A stretch of DNA of 64,000 nucleotides from Hippophae tibetana (GCA_037013495.1 CM072810.1:86660449-86724448), one strand, 5' to 3'. Positions 47,086 to 60,900 are shown, counted from the first letter of the stretch. The notes: a model not told the origin generated them from the letters alone. Numbers and translations: made by a program.

Positions 47086-50000
47086 CTATTGCAGCTGTAG
47101 TCTGCTGCAAAGTCAGATAAAATTTTTGTTATCAAGATAATGGAAAAAAAGTGTGAATGATATGACTCACATTATAATTTTGTGATGTGAATATACCCCA
47201 ATTTTGTTCTTGCTGGCATCTCATGGTTCTGTTGCTGTGGCTGTCTAAGCTGGAGATGCACAGGTCCCTGTGAATCCTCTGCCATTAAGGGGGTAATTCT
47301 AGTTGTTCCATTCACTTCCCTTGTACCATAGACCTGTTGTGTGAAACTTCTATAAAGCATCTCCAAATCAATTTAGCTTTAACGATGTTTTTAGTTTGTC
47401 TAGCTGAAGTCTGTTACTGATGTAAATGAATACCTTCTTGTGCAATTCCATGTTTTCTTGACGGATTAGGTTTACCTTCGTATACAGTTCCACATTATCT
47501 TGGTGAATGAGATTCCCCTGTGTAAAGAGATTGAATCTTGTGAGCAATAAAAATAACACTAGAATCTATCTACTTGAACAAAAAAGAGAACAATTTTTAA
47601 AAGTAGCTGTCAAAGTTTACAGGTGTGACCTTTCTGTTTAGTTCTTGTATTTCATCCATTAGAATTTGATCCTACAAAAATAAAACTGACATGAGTATTG
47701 TCAATGCGCACTATATCAGTATCAGGATTTTGGAGAATAAGAAATTGCTTAGTAATATAATTCAGACCTTTTTCATGCGGACACTGTGGAGACTCATTTC
47801 TAATTGATTATCCAGATTTTGTAAATCTTTAACGCTCAAGCCAGAAAGCTCTTCACCCATCATTTGCCTGTAATTACAATAAAGAAATTTTGGTATCCTC
47901 CACTGTCATGTTGCTCATTATTCCAGAATCCAAGTTCTAATACCTAGTGCCACTGAAATCTCTCTTGATTTTTAGATTCATCAAAATGACGTGTTACAAG
48001 TATTTGTGTTGTTCTATTGTACTTTTACCATTGTGTGTGTTGTTTAAGATTACCATTTTAACGTTCTATAATTTATTTATCAGCTTAATATATTCCTTAT
48101 GATTTTAACTATTTTTTAAGAGGAAAGCCTTTCAAGTTAAAATAAAAATTATTAGTTCTATTTCACTTCAAATTGGAGTTAGATTTCTGTGATTTGGTAT
48201 CTTTAGTCTTATTTTTATACAACCAAATGAAATATGGTTTCTTGAGTCTAATTGCATACTCATCATCATCAATATTAACTTAAGCTAATCCAATAGTTGT
48301 TGATGTGATTTGACATCTTTTCTACGATGAATTTGTGTTAAAAGAGAAGGGTTGTACCTATGGTTTTCTTGCAAGTTCTGCAGTTGTTTCCTTAACGTGG
48401 TTGCTTCTCTTTGCCAGAACTAGTAGTGTGAAAAGTAAGAAAAAAAAATACTTAGTATTGAATAAGACCAACAAGTATATTAAAAGAGAAAATAGATACC
48501 AAGCAAACAACTTACTAAAATCCAATGCATTTTCCATGTGGTTTACGTGCCACAAGTGAAATATCAAAGGGATGCAGCTTGTAATGGATTTATGGTGTTA
48601 TAGTTCAACTTGCTACAAATGTTATCTTTATTCCTATATGCACATATGTCTGTGAACACTAATTGTGGATGTACTATTAATCTTTTCCTTTTACCCCACT
48701 AATTTTATGACAAATGAATTTAAGGTTGAGTCCTTGTGTATGCATGTCAGTTTTGTTTGTTTGATATCTGTAGTTTGAGTCCTTGTGTAAGCTTAGATCG
48801 GCTCTATATACCATGTATGTCAAACACTTGTAATTTAATATTTGGGGCTGTTGGTCATTGAACACAGGACCTCTAGTTTCGATATCATGTTAAAAGTTGT
48901 TAGGAAATCAACTCTCTTAAAAGTTTAAGCTAATTGGGAGAAGGATCAACATTGTCTTTATACATTTATCAATTCTTTCTTTAATTGATGCCTTCATTAT
49001 ATTCCTTCTGTAACATTAAATGTGCCACCACGTATGAGCAAACATGTGGGAGGAAATGGCTGAAGAAGTTGACAATAAGCAACTAAAATTGCTTGTGTTA
49101 TATTATACTTGTTGGCACATGGAGTATTAAACCAAACTTGAATAGGTGAATCCAACCACATCGGACCCCTAATTTAAAAATCCTATAGTTTTTCCTTCCC
49201 AAATTGGTTGGATATTTTTCTATGCATATATTGTAAAAGACCTTACATTCTAAGGTACATTTTTTCTAATCTTGATAAATTTAACATTTTCGAGTTTTTG
49301 AACCTATCGACTTCTAGATTTCATTCATAATAGTGAAAAGATTATAGAAATTGATGAAAGACTTATTGTGGGAAGGTAGTAAAAGGAAGTAAGATATATT
49401 TGGATAATTAGGAGGTTGTTCAGAGACCAAAGACAATGGGATCAGGCATTAATATTATCATTAAAAAAAAAGGTCTGGCTTTGGAGGTTCCAATGTTGGG
49501 CTGCATGGTGCAGAGCCCATATTCGTTGGAGAGTGATAAATGTATAAAAAAGTAAGATATATTTGGATAATTAGGAGGTTGTTCATAGACCAAAGACAAT
49601 GGGATCAGGCATTAATATTATCATTAAAAACAAAGGTCTGGCTTTGGAGGTTCCAATGTTGGGCTGCATGGTGCAGAGCCCATATTCGTTGGAGAGTGAT
49701 AAATGTATAAAAATATTATTGGTTATTTTTTCAATAGTTTAAGCTTTTGAGATGATTGGATTGCCAGCAACTTCTAACAGAAACAAATTATAAGATCACG
49801 AGGAGTAGGGTAGAGATTTGAAGCTTAGTGGTAAGGAGTTACAGCATCAACTGTTGGTTTGCAACATGGTTGGAAGGACCTCTAGTCCTTGATTCTTTGT
49901 CTTTAGCACTATATTTTTTATTGCATCTAAAAAGAAAAGACCGGCACATCTGCAAATCTGTCTTCTACAATTTTAATATCAAGTAAGCTTCATTGAGGTA

Positions 50001-51758
50001 GTCCCTTTCTGCTTCACTGAGCAGTTCACAGGGTAGATACGGTTCAGGTAGTGAACATCCATTTATTGAAATCAAATATTCTGATTGATATTATGGTAGT
50101 TAAACCTTGAAATTGAATTGCTTTTCTACCTTTATTTTGTTAGATTTCCATTTTGACTCTTGCTTCAGGAAGTTGCAATTTTGAAGAATGTTTGTGCATG
50201 AAAGATTCTTTGTATGTAAGAAATAGCTAATTGCATCTTCATTTATTGGTGGTTTTATTTCTCAATACAAGTCCATTTTGTCATTCTTGACTTTAGTTTC
50301 ATTTTTCAGGAGTCAGGATTTAGTGAGAATACATTATGTTGAAGAGAAAGACAATGTACAACATGATTGATGGGCCAGAATGGAAGAGCTAGCAACGGAA
50401 GTTGTGGGCTACAATCTTCATCTGTTATTCAGGAAATGGGACCATGTTCATATGAGATAACTTTTGGTATGTTTTGTTTCAAGTTGCTTTTTGTATGGAA
50501 TTTAATAGAAATAAAGGAGAGCACATTAAGGAAATAATAATTGTCTTTTGATTCGTAGGTTATATTTTTTTTAAGCTTTGAGTGGGAAGGGAAAAAAAAA
50601 ATCTGGAAATCATGACTCGAGAATGGCTGTTTATTTTATGCCTTTGTGATAGAGAAAGGCTAAAATCATTGATTGTAATACATCACTTTACCTTAGGTTT
50701 CTCTAGAAGAGGGTGGATTTCTGTAAATAACAAGCCAGCTTCTACTCAACTTTTACAGTTATTCCTCTAGAGAAGTGCTTGTAGTTGAATCCGGACATGA
50801 TTTGGCTGTATCATCATTTTGTCCTATGGTTGCATTTGTATGTTTTCTACTTGTTTCCAAGATTTTATATGATCAAGTGAATATTCTGACTTGAATAATT
50901 TCTGAAGGGACAGTAAATGCTTCATTAAAAAGTCAGCACCATGATTGCCATGGTAGTGGATAACCTATTTGTCAGTCACAGATGACATGCTTGACAAATG
51001 ATCTCCAGAATAATCTATTGCAAGATTTTTTTTCTATAAGAGTCGAAAAGGCTGTGTTTAGAAGCTGAACTTATTATATAATTTAAGAGGCTGCACAATC
51101 CTTTCTGTCTGGTTAAACGATAAGTTACTCATTTCTTACCTTTTATTTTTGTGTGTGGAATGATTCCAAAAAGAACTTATATTTTTTTTTTCTTGTTCAC
51201 AATTACTATTTTAAGGTGCTAAATGTGAAGCAATCCTTTATGTACTTTTTATGATCTTACAGGGCACATATAAATGTAAAGCTAATTCTTAGTAGGGATA
51301 TATCTGCTGTTGCCAAAAACCAGTCATTAATATTCTATATTGGTGGCATGGTTCGTTGCTAAGCATTTTTATGTCTGCCTGCTTTTCCTAGTTATTAATC
51401 TGTCTCAGGTAAACCACTGTAAAATTTCTCCTGTCCCAAAGATGAACTCAAGAAAGGAAGTTTGAGCATCTTGTAAAATTTCCCCTGTCCTAGTATTCAA
51501 AATGTAGCCTTTGCTTTTTGACTTTTGAGATAGCCATTCAAAACGATATAGTCAGTTTCACTAGGTAATGGAAACAGATAGTGCAAAGTCTTAAAATGAT
51601 AAAGCAAATGGGGGAGGGGGAAAGAAAGGGAGGGAGAGAGAGAGGGGCGATAAGAACAAGGTACTGCTATGACACATACCTTAACTTCAGAGGTTGGATT
51701 TACTAGTTGATGTTGTTTCTCCTTTGCTTTGTTGTACCTGTCAATTACAGACTTCATG
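47086..51758 (-). CDS. AGL17/ANR1-clade MADS-box factor, exons 2-8 (MADS exon not seen)
   Basis: MIKC-type MADS proteins are nuclear DNA-binding transcription factors; the AGL17 clade includes root and nitrate-response regulators. Minus-strand exons: 51680-51758 (I domain, [18 protein letters not shown]), 48358-48419 ([20 protein letters not shown]), 47768-47867 (K-box, [20 protein letters not shown]), 47630-47671, 47434-47517 ([20 protein letters not shown]), 47197-47333 (C domain, [20 protein letters not shown]) and 47086-47101 (completing KLGLQLQ, stop). Lengths 79, 62, 100, 42, 84, 137 and 16 keep one frame for 172 residues and have GT/AG borders, as in clade members. With a standard 61-residue MADS exon the protein would be about 233 residues, normal size. 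That exon would lie upstream (above 51758) but I cannot find it before 64000, so intron 1 exceeds 12.2 kb or the gene is 5'-truncated. Intron 2 is 3.3 kb. Confidence 0.9.
49388..49713. repeat. 163-bp tandem duplication in MADS intron 2
   Basis: 'gtaagatatatttggataat' at 49389 recurs at 49552, and the copies then run almost identically through 'ggttccaatgttgggctgc' to 'gataaatgtataaaaa'. I see only two differences, so this is a recent event. Confidence 0.93.
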
Positions 51759-52619
51759 CTGCAAGAGAATTTTCTCCATCAGAGATGTGCTTTTCCACAG
51801 TTTCTCATAAGGAAATTCAAGGTATTTTTTTTTCCAAGAGACTCTATTTGAACATGTACTGAGAAAATCTAAGCACCCTATAAATTTATCGGAAATCACC
51901 CTATTTAGAGTCTAGTTTTAATCTATTTCACAAAGGAGGTTGAATTAAGCAAAAAATTTAATATAGAGTTCAGGTGCATGAAATTTGACATATCCATGAG
52001 AAAAGGAAAATTAAATGGGTTTATTCTTAACTTCGTTTTATCTTCCTATTTCCCAAATATGCTTCTAGATGTATGAATATACTAGCTTGAAAAATTCGGT
52101 TGAAATATTTCCTATTATATGTTTCAGTTAGTTGGTGAGTATACACAGCTAACTTTTGTTTCAATCCACTCTATTTACGGGATTATTCATTTGAAATAAA
52201 TAAATAAATAAGTATGTATTTTCATTTTTCAAATGCAACGTTAAAATCTAGTTTGATTTTAGTCTAAATTTTACTCTATATTCCCTGCCTGTTAATAAAA
52301 GTATAAAACTATTATGTGTACTGTATCAACAAATATTAAGCCGATGTTCAGTGTGTTTGCTGTGAACCTTATGATTGCTGTTCAATAATTTTCTTATCCT
52401 ATGATATGATGCTCACTTGATCCGTTTATGGGCTAAATAAAACAGTTATATGGTCCATATATTACTCTTTTGTCTGCATCAGTCTGAATCAAAATCTCTA
52501 CGAAAATATTACAAAGATGGGGGTTCCAGCTTTATGATTAAAGAAAAAGAGCCATTATCAGTGACATTAGGGAACTTCTGCTGTAGATTATGTTGATCCA
52601 ATTTTGAACCTTTAAACCC

Positions 52620-53880
52620 GACTGTATCTGCATATTTTTACTGCAGACACAAATGATAGAAAAGCAGCCTAACCACAACAACCAAATCCTAGCAATCCGG
52701 CTAGAGAAAGGGGCAAAGCACTGAAGTACGAAGCCAGTCGTCTACAAACACAACCACCAATTTCAACAACCAAAACAGAGCAAATATGCTTCCATAAGAA
52801 AAGATGTGTCATCCATGACAATAATAAAAAAGAACAATCTCGGTACGAAGAAGCATAGTATATCAGCAAGCATCATTAGCCTCAAACAGATCAGGGGCAC
52901 ATCAATGGAAACGCTCTGCAAACTTGGAGGTGTAGGAAAAACCTCCAAATCTTTCCTTGAACCCACCATGCGCTTCAATAGATCCATACCCTTTCCCTAC
53001 TGATTTTCCTTGCTTCCCCTTACTAAAGCAGCCTTTGCACTCAAATTAGCCTTCCCACCCACAGCAGAAACACTTCCAGTACTAAGACAAGCAACAACCA
53101 AATCACCCTACATTTTCACACCACTATCAGAGCCAGTATTAACAAAAGCAACAACCAAATCACCCTGCATTTAAGACCTCATCCACTCCACTACCTCCCA
53201 TAGAATTACTCTATTTAGGACCATATTCAAACCCTCCAACACTAACATTTCCCTTAGAAGACTACCATAGGCTTAACGGTTTCCTTACCCTATGAGTACC
53301 CTTAACGAAATCTGGCATGCACATAACCATATCAGATTGTAGCTACTCTTCGAACTGAGCATTCTTGCCCTCTAAACACTACAATAGTATCAATCCATAA
53401 GCCGCACGTGCGAGTCTCATGTGTCAATTTTCACCATTAAAATATGAAAGCGAGAAATGTTTATATTTCACCTCAATCCACACAGAGGATTTTGAATCCA
53501 CACCCAAACAGTAGAGCAATTCATTATTCAATTGAAACAAGACCTTATCCCTAACAGCTTTAGTAAAACCACTTGAGAGAGAAAACATATCCATCTCCAT
53601 TAATTGACATACCTTTAGAAGCAATGCAAGTGACAATATAACTGCGTCTTTAGTTAGCAGGCAAATCATGAAGGTGGATCCATAATGGAGTAGATCTCAA
53701 AATAGATCAGTACAGTACAGCAGTCTAACACCTTTAACTCCAAACCACCTTCCTTCAACTAGTAGCGAAGATAGACATGCATCAATGCCTCAGGATTAAG
53801 AAACTTGTTTGATGCCAAACGCACACCCAACGTGAGTGTGCTCTCAGAGGACATTTTTTAAGTTACCTCCTCATGAATCC
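52620..53880 (-). mobile_element. 5' part of an L1-type LINE (DUF4283-like ORF1 to endonuclease start), decayed
   Basis: Minus-strand fragments resemble plant L1 ORF1 (DUF4283 region around 53820-53640, then SSVWIEVKYKHFSLSYFNGE near 53490-53430, the region before the zinc knuckle) and then the start of ORF2 endonuclease (52990-52680: ...SIDVPLICLRLMMLADILCF, VVEIGG). Stops and frame changes are frequent. RT is absent. It lies in what would be intron 1 of the MADS gene. Assignment is by weak similarity. Confidence 0.5.
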
Positions 53881-55720
53881 CAAAAGGGTTTGTACAGGAA
53901 AACTTAGCATAATCTGATTCTCCAAATCAGGAAATATTATTAATGTTTTGCATATTGTCGTTAACTCAATTGCTATCTAAGCTAGTTATTTATTTTCGAT
54001 ACCAAACAATTGCCTAAAAGTTAAATTTCATGAGCTAGCTTTTAGATGATGACCACCTTCCTTACTGCAGTAGATTTTACCTTGTATATTAGGGTTCCTA
54101 GTTTATGCACATAAGATTTCCAGATTCAATATAGGTTCCCAATGATAATGATGTATTGTCCTCTCTTCTCGTAGTTTTTTTTTTAAGGACTCTTATTTAT
54201 TTATAGTATTGGCTATCTTGTTTTGCTGGCTTGTGACTTTAGAATAATGTCATCTGAAAGACTTTTCAGATTGGAATAGTACTCCCGCCACTACGTGAGG
54301 GTAACAACAATAATTATCTTCTTTTTAATCTAAAACAGTTGGGGGAAGAAAGAGGAATGTTAAGGTTACGCAAGTTTGCACTCAAATCATTTCTAAAATA
54401 ATAATGTTATTTTCTAAAATGACATTATTATTTTAGAAAATTAAGAAATTAATGTGTCACAACATAACTAATTTAGGTGCATATTTGTGTGGTTTGAACA
54501 TTAAGAAAACATGAATTGAATCAAGAAAAACTGATATGATAAGGCAATATTAATCATCAGATGTACAAATATATTGAGTGGCGATCTTGCATAGAACTTT
54601 TTATTGCTAGAGAATTCATTATGCAGAGTTGAATATCTACTCGTGTCGTCATGTTGTAGTTGTACTCCTGGTGGCTGAAGGTTCTTTTGTTTTTTATTTT
54701 ATTGTGCTTGCCTCTACTATAGCGACCCTATTTAAGGAGGAGGACCAAGTTGATCATGTTGTTTCTGTCCAATAACATGGGAAAGAATTAATATATGTCA
54801 TGTTGACCCCATTTTTCACTTCTATTTTCCATTTTTATTTGTTTGGATCAACATGATAGTTTGTTCAGGAGTAATGAATAACTAGTATATGAAAAGCAAC
54901 TATTATAGTTCAGGGGAAAAAAAATATCAAGCTGTGGTTTCTATAATTTTTAAACTAATTTCTCTAAACGTATAGAGTTTCTTGGCTCAAATCTCCCACT
55001 ACGAAATATATATTCTAGCTTTTCGTTAAGGCTAGGCTGATATTATTTGGCTAGGGGTGGGCATGGTTTTTATTTTTAGTGACATTAATCCTTTCAAAGC
55101 ATGACAAAATGCAACTTACCAAGAAGAGAGTAAAAAAATGAATTTTTTTATCTAAAATATCATTCGTAAAACTCAAAATAATAAAAATAGAATCCTTATC
55201 TTAAATTTAGAATCGTATTAGGAGTGTTATTTTTGTTATAAATTTTAACGACGTTATATATAATTTTTTTTTAAATAAATTAAAAAGAGACAAGAATAAC
55301 ATGATATTAATTAGACAAATCCACAACTAATATCATCAACGGATAAATGTTGTGGGTGTAAATAAATACATGTTATATGGTGTGATGTGATAGGTCTCTG
55401 AGTAGGGATGATTCATGGACCAACAGGTATTAAGATAGTATTTGTAGTTTTAAAATGGCAGGATTGAGTTTTGTTAAAAGTGTGTATTATTTTTTCAAGT
55501 AGAAAAATAGAATATCTCAACTTATATTTATATATAGTTATTTATTTCCCATCTGAGAGATACTATTAGACTTCCAGGAGACGGAAAATGGTATCAACAA
55601 CAAAAATAATAAAAAACAGGGAAATTTTGCCATATGAATTATGAACAACAAAATCAAATAATGTTTTCAAGTTTTAATTTTTGAACTTAAGTTTTTAAAA
55701 TAAATGTTTTTTTTAATAAC
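53881..55720. other. A+T-rich DNA upstream of the MADS exons
   Basis: Searched on the minus strand for a MADS-domain exon (GRGK, SKRRNGL, LYDF signatures); none seen. No other feature supported. Confidence 0.5.
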
Positions 55721-55723
55721 TAA

Positions 55724-56078
55724 GAGTTTGTTTGATAACGATTTTGATTTTGATTTTTTGATTTTGTTAAAGTGATTTTTCAATCAAGTAATTATTTATG
55801 ATTTTTATTTTTATTCTTTTTAGGAAATCATTAACAAAATATAGGTTGATTTACAAATTTTTAAAAGTAAGATTTTTAAATTAGATTTTTGATTTTAATT
55901 ATTTTTTATTTTCATCAAATAGTTTTGTAGAAAGTAAATCAATTCTTATGATTTTTGTATTTATAAGCATTCCAAGAAAATAAATAAAAATATAAAATTT
56001 GTAAATTATAACAAAAAAAATTTCTTTATTTTTTAAGTTTTCAAAAAATAAAAAAAATAAGTACTATCAAACAATTTG
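55724..56078. mobile_element. MITE-like element with TTGTTTGATA terminal inverted repeats
   Basis: TTGTTTGATA at 55728-55737 is matched in reverse complement by TATCAAACAA at 56065-56074. The interior is A+T-rich, noncoding and about 350 bp. The '(G)TTTGTTTGATAA' style of end is common in plant hAT-type MITEs. No clear target duplication is seen. Confidence 0.4.
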
Positions 56079-57198
56079 TAATTGATTTTTTGATTTTTTT
56101 TTCTTTAAAGCCACCAAGTAAAATTGTTATAAAACATATTTGTGATTGTGATTAATCAATTATATAGTTATAAATCAGAATCTCTTAATTTAAAATCATG
56201 TAGTAATTTACATATATTTATATACACTTTATTATTTTTGAAACTAAAAAAAAATTCTTTGAAAAAATATTTCTAGTTTCTTTTCATTAATTAAATTTAT
56301 TTTTTTCTTTGTTGTGATTTAAGAGAAAGAAAGGAAAAAAAAACAAAACTTATAACGAAAGAAGTTTTTTTTTTTTCGAAATGAATTAGAAAACATAAAA
56401 CTTATTTCAAGCATAAAAAAAATAGAACTGGTTACAAAGTCCTAAATTTATTAATTTTTTTTATCATGTCTTCTAACAATCTTTTAGAATTAGTAGAAAT
56501 TTAATTCTGTTAAAGTAAATATGATGATTTATAATTTAAATCAGAAAGAAGGAAAATGAGAGTAATAAATTTACTAAATTGTACACATCTTTTTATATAT
56601 ATAAATCTTTATATATTATAAACAATATTGGTAAAGTAGGAATAATTTTTATTTTGAAAATTTAAATTTATTTGTTCTCATATAATAAATAAAACACTAA
56701 ACTAACAAAGATGGTTAAGTCATTAAAGAAATAGTAAACGTGAAAAATCAATAGATAACAATAAAAAAATAAATATAAATACAAATACTTATTTTCTTTA
56801 TGTGATGTAATACTAAAATTTAAATTCTAAGCAGGTAAATTTTTTCTACTAAGTTAATATTAATTCTCTAACAAAAACAACTAGATTTTAATTAGCTTTG
56901 TGAAAGTAATACAGCATTTATAAAGTTGGTTTGGTCATTTGTTAAAAGAAAAAATAATTTATAAAAAAAATATGAAGGGGAATAAGAATGAATATCAAGG
57001 GGGTTATGTGATTTGAAATAGTGAATTATAGAGATGTAATTTTTTTTTGGAACCAACCACACTCACGCTTTCAAATTTAAACAGCCAAGTTAATAAGGAG
57101 AAATGGGGAAAAAAATTCCATTTACCCTCAGTTTTTTTTTTTTTTTTGGTAACCATGTACTCACTTCTTAGTATAGAGCAGTGAAGCAACAAAGGTAT

Positions 57199-57712
57199 TG
57201 TTAGCAAGAGATAAATAATTGATTGTTTTAGAAGAAGTTTGTTACAATAGTTTGTTGCATTAAGATCTCTTTAGCACGTGGCTTCTGTTATACTCTAGGC
57301 TAAATGGTTATACTATACCATATTCTAAAACTAAACTCATTGGCTTATGCAGTTAAGCACGTGTACTGTGCCTATCACTCCAAAACATATTATAGATATG
57401 TTGCTTTATCACTCATTAATACTTAACATTTTTTGGGCCATTGCACTTGTTACTCTTATTTTTATTAGTTTTTCATGGTATTAGAGCACCACAAATCTTG
57501 CATTAATGGTGGTCTAAAATGCATACCAACCATGATCAAACCTCAGTTTTGCGTGATTCAGGTTCTGTTCTTCTTTCTATTAACACTTTAGTAAACAAAA
57601 AAATAATGACAACTAGTTTCTTCATCTTCCTTTAATATTTCAATCAATCCTTCCTTCAATGTCAAATTAGATGATACTAATTATCTAATTTGAAAGGTGC
57701 AAATTAAACATG
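57199..57712 (+). mobile_element. Truncated copia element: LTR, primer-binding site and gag start
   Basis: An LTR of 277 bp (57199-57475) starts TGTTAGCAAG and ends TTTTTCA, directly followed by TGGTATTAGAGC (57476-57487), a tRNA-iMet primer-binding site with one change. A gag start follows (…NPSFNVKLDDTNYLI*KVQIK, with W replaced by a stop near 57690). The element is cut off at about 57712 where sequence of the opposite-strand copia begins. Confidence 0.75.
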
Positions 57713-57985
57713 TTTATTACAATCTATAAAGCAAAATAGGATTTTTCTTTCTAAAAGTGTGATGGATTTTATGAAGAAAAACGATGTATATATAGAGGAG
57801 TTAGAAAATTGAGAATTCAAACTGTTTTTACAACTAGATATAGTTGTCTTAACTGCTTGATACAGTTGTCTTTACAGTTTGTTTTACAACACAAATTATC
57901 CACCATCTTTGACTATTCAAAGAATTAATATTGAAGCAAATTTGCTTCTTATCTTTTGAGCCACAAAAGTGGCTTTACCATTACA
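57713..57985 (-). repeat. Truncated 3' LTR of minus-strand copia
   Basis: 273 bp match the outer part of the 576-bp LTR at 61114-61689. The element-sense start is TGTAATGG at 57985. Confidence 0.75.
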
Positions 57986-60900
57986 TATCTTCCAATTAAA
58001 GTCACTTTTTGTAATTCTTCTATCCTTTTTACAGTTGCCATCTTCATGGTGCTTACATTTCTACTAAGCCAATAGAGGATCGATATCAGGTAAATTTATC
58101 ATTGATGATTGACTTTGTTAACATATGACCTAGGTTATCTTTAGTATAGATTTTCTGTATATATCCACACTTTCTTCTTCCACTTTCTCACTAACAAAGT
58201 GATATTGAACTCGTATGTGTTTTATCTTCAAATGAAATATTGGATTTTTTGCCAAATGCAAAGCACTATGACTATCACAAAATAGAACAATCTTCTCTTG
58301 TTTGTGTTCGAGCTCTTCTAGTAGTATTTGAAACTATATTGTCTCTTTGCTAGCTTGTGTTGTTGAGACATATTTTGCCTCAATTGTAAAAGTAACCACG
58401 ATAGATTGTAATTTTGAAACCCAGCTTATAGCTTCTCCAATAAGAATAAAAACAAAACCTAAGGTGGACTTTCTCTTATCAAAAGCACCTGTATAATCTG
58501 AATCAACATTGCCTCTAATAGTAAAACTTAATCCTCCATAACATAATGCAACATTTGAGGTACCCTTGACATGTCTTAGGATCCTCTTCATAGTACTTTA
58601 ATGTGTTTTACTAGGATTCATCATGTATCAACTAACTACACCCATTGCTTGTGCAATGTTTGGTATTGTGCAAACTATAGCGAATATTTAGCTACCCATG
58701 CATACGATACTCGAGACATTTACATCCTCTCTACTTCGTTGCTAGAACTCATACTTGATAATAACTTGAAATTAATAGAAAGAGGGGTAGGAATGGACTT
58801 ACAATCTTGCATGTTGAAGCACCACAAGATTTTTTTCAAATAATTTTTCTGAAAAAGCCATATCTTCTTATTATCTCTGTCTCAGTATATTTTCATCCCT
58901 AGAATCTTGTTTCCTAGTCCTAAGTCCTTCATTTCAAATTCCCTAGCTAACTGTGCCTTTAAGTCTGTAATATAATCTTTGTTAGGGCTTGCTATTAACA
59001 TGTCATCAACATACAACAACAAAATAATAAAATTACTATCACTAAATCTCTTGTAGTAAACACAAGAATCTGCACTATGTTTATTGTATCCAAGGCTTAT
59101 GATAAAAGAATCAAATCTCTTATACCAACATCTTGGTGCCTGTTTGAGATCATATAAAGATTTGTACGAACCAAGTTTTCTTTTCCTTTTTCTTTAAAAC
59201 CTTTTGGTTGGAGCATGTAAATCTCTTTTTCAAGTTCTCCGTGAATAAATGTAGTTTTCACGTCTAACTGCTCTAAGTACAAGTCAAATAGAGCATACAT
59301 TGCCAAGACTACTCGAACTATTGTAAGTCAAACAACAAGAGAGAATATTTTGTTGAAGCCTATCCCTTCTTTTTAAGCGAATTCTTTCACCACCAATCTA
59401 GCACAATACCATTCCACTTCGTGATTGCCATCTCGTTTGATTTTGTAAACCTATTTGTTCCCAATAGCCTTCCTTCCTTGTGGTAGTGGAACAAGATTCC
59501 ATGTCTTGTTTTTATGAAGGGTTTCAATTTCTTGTGGCATTGCTGCCACCCATAGAGAAGCTTCTTGAATTTTTGTAGCCTCATGGAAAGTTGATGGCTT
59601 TCCATCATTTGTTAGTAGACCGTATGAGACATTTCCATCCATATACTCTGAGTGCCAAGAAGGTTCTTTTCTCTCCCTAGTTGATCGTCGAACTTATGGA
59701 GTTACAAACTCAGCTTGCTCTTGTTCTTCGTGCTCTGGTGGTGCTTTAGAAGAATCTAGAACTTCTTGTTCTTATCTTTCTTCAACTTGAACTGTAGTAG
59801 TCTATGGTTTCTCTTTTGGAAAGTTATCATTTTATTTCCCATGTACCTTATCTTCTATAAATATCACATCTATACTAATTATCACCTTATGGGCAGTGGG
59901 ATCTTATAGGCAATACCCTTTAACTCCATGAGCATACCATAATAAAATGCATTTTCTGGATTTTGGATCCAACTTTAATGTTTCTTGGGCCTTGTACATA
60001 ACATAAATAGATTTTTGTTTAGGCCTTTCACATGTCGTACCTCTTTGATGGTGCAATTTGATGGTACCAATACCAGTAATTTCCAAGGCATGATCGTCTC
60101 CCATGAACATAGATCCTCCTGAGATAGGTTCATATTGATGAAACCATTCTCTCTGAGGAGTCATATGCTATGTTGCTCCTGTGTAGCCGAACATTAGCAA
60201 ATCTTCTTTTGCTTTTAGTAGTAGTTGTTACCTCGTTGTATAAAATTTCACCATCATCTGAGGTACTTGCTACACAATCGTGAGTTTTTGATAACTCAAG
60301 ACCTTTTCCTTTGGCTTCTTCTTTCTTCTTAAGATGCCAAAACTCCATTTTGTTGTGCCTTTCCTTGCAACAGTGATGACACTTGACATTTTTCTTATTT
60401 TTGGATTTTGATTTATTCTAATTTTGACTCCCACTAAGGCCACGTTCTGTTAATCACCATTTTGTTATTGTTAAAGCTTTGGCTTGCTATGAGCCTCCCA
60501 ATCTATCTTCTTTGCTCTTGCATCGAATTTCTTATTCAAGAATCGGAGCTGCAATATCATCGAATACTAGAACTTTAGTGTTGTTGGTAAAGTTGATGAT
60601 GAGTTGATCATATGAATCAAGTAAATTTTGAAGTAGAATTTGAGCACGTTCACTCGTCTCTATGTTATGTTCCATTACTGAGTTATGAAAATAAAGTGTT
60701 GAGGGTGTTGATGTGGTCAGTCACTATAGTTGACTCCATTATCCAAAGGGTGTACATTTTTCTTCTTAAGAAAATTTTGTTATGTAATGATTTGATCTCA
60801 TACAATTTAGTATCCCATATCTCTTTTACTGTCTTTTTCCATTGGCTATTGCTAGATGTAGATTAGCAATAGCATTTCCATCCATCTCGTTCCACTTGTA

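Noticed and set aside
50582..50770. 62-codon frame in MADS intron 2
   Set aside because: Intronic, no recognisable motif, no splice context.
51760..57190. MADS-domain first exon
   Set aside because: Read on the minus strand for GRGK, SKRRNGL, LCDAEV and LYDF signatures; none found, so not annotated.
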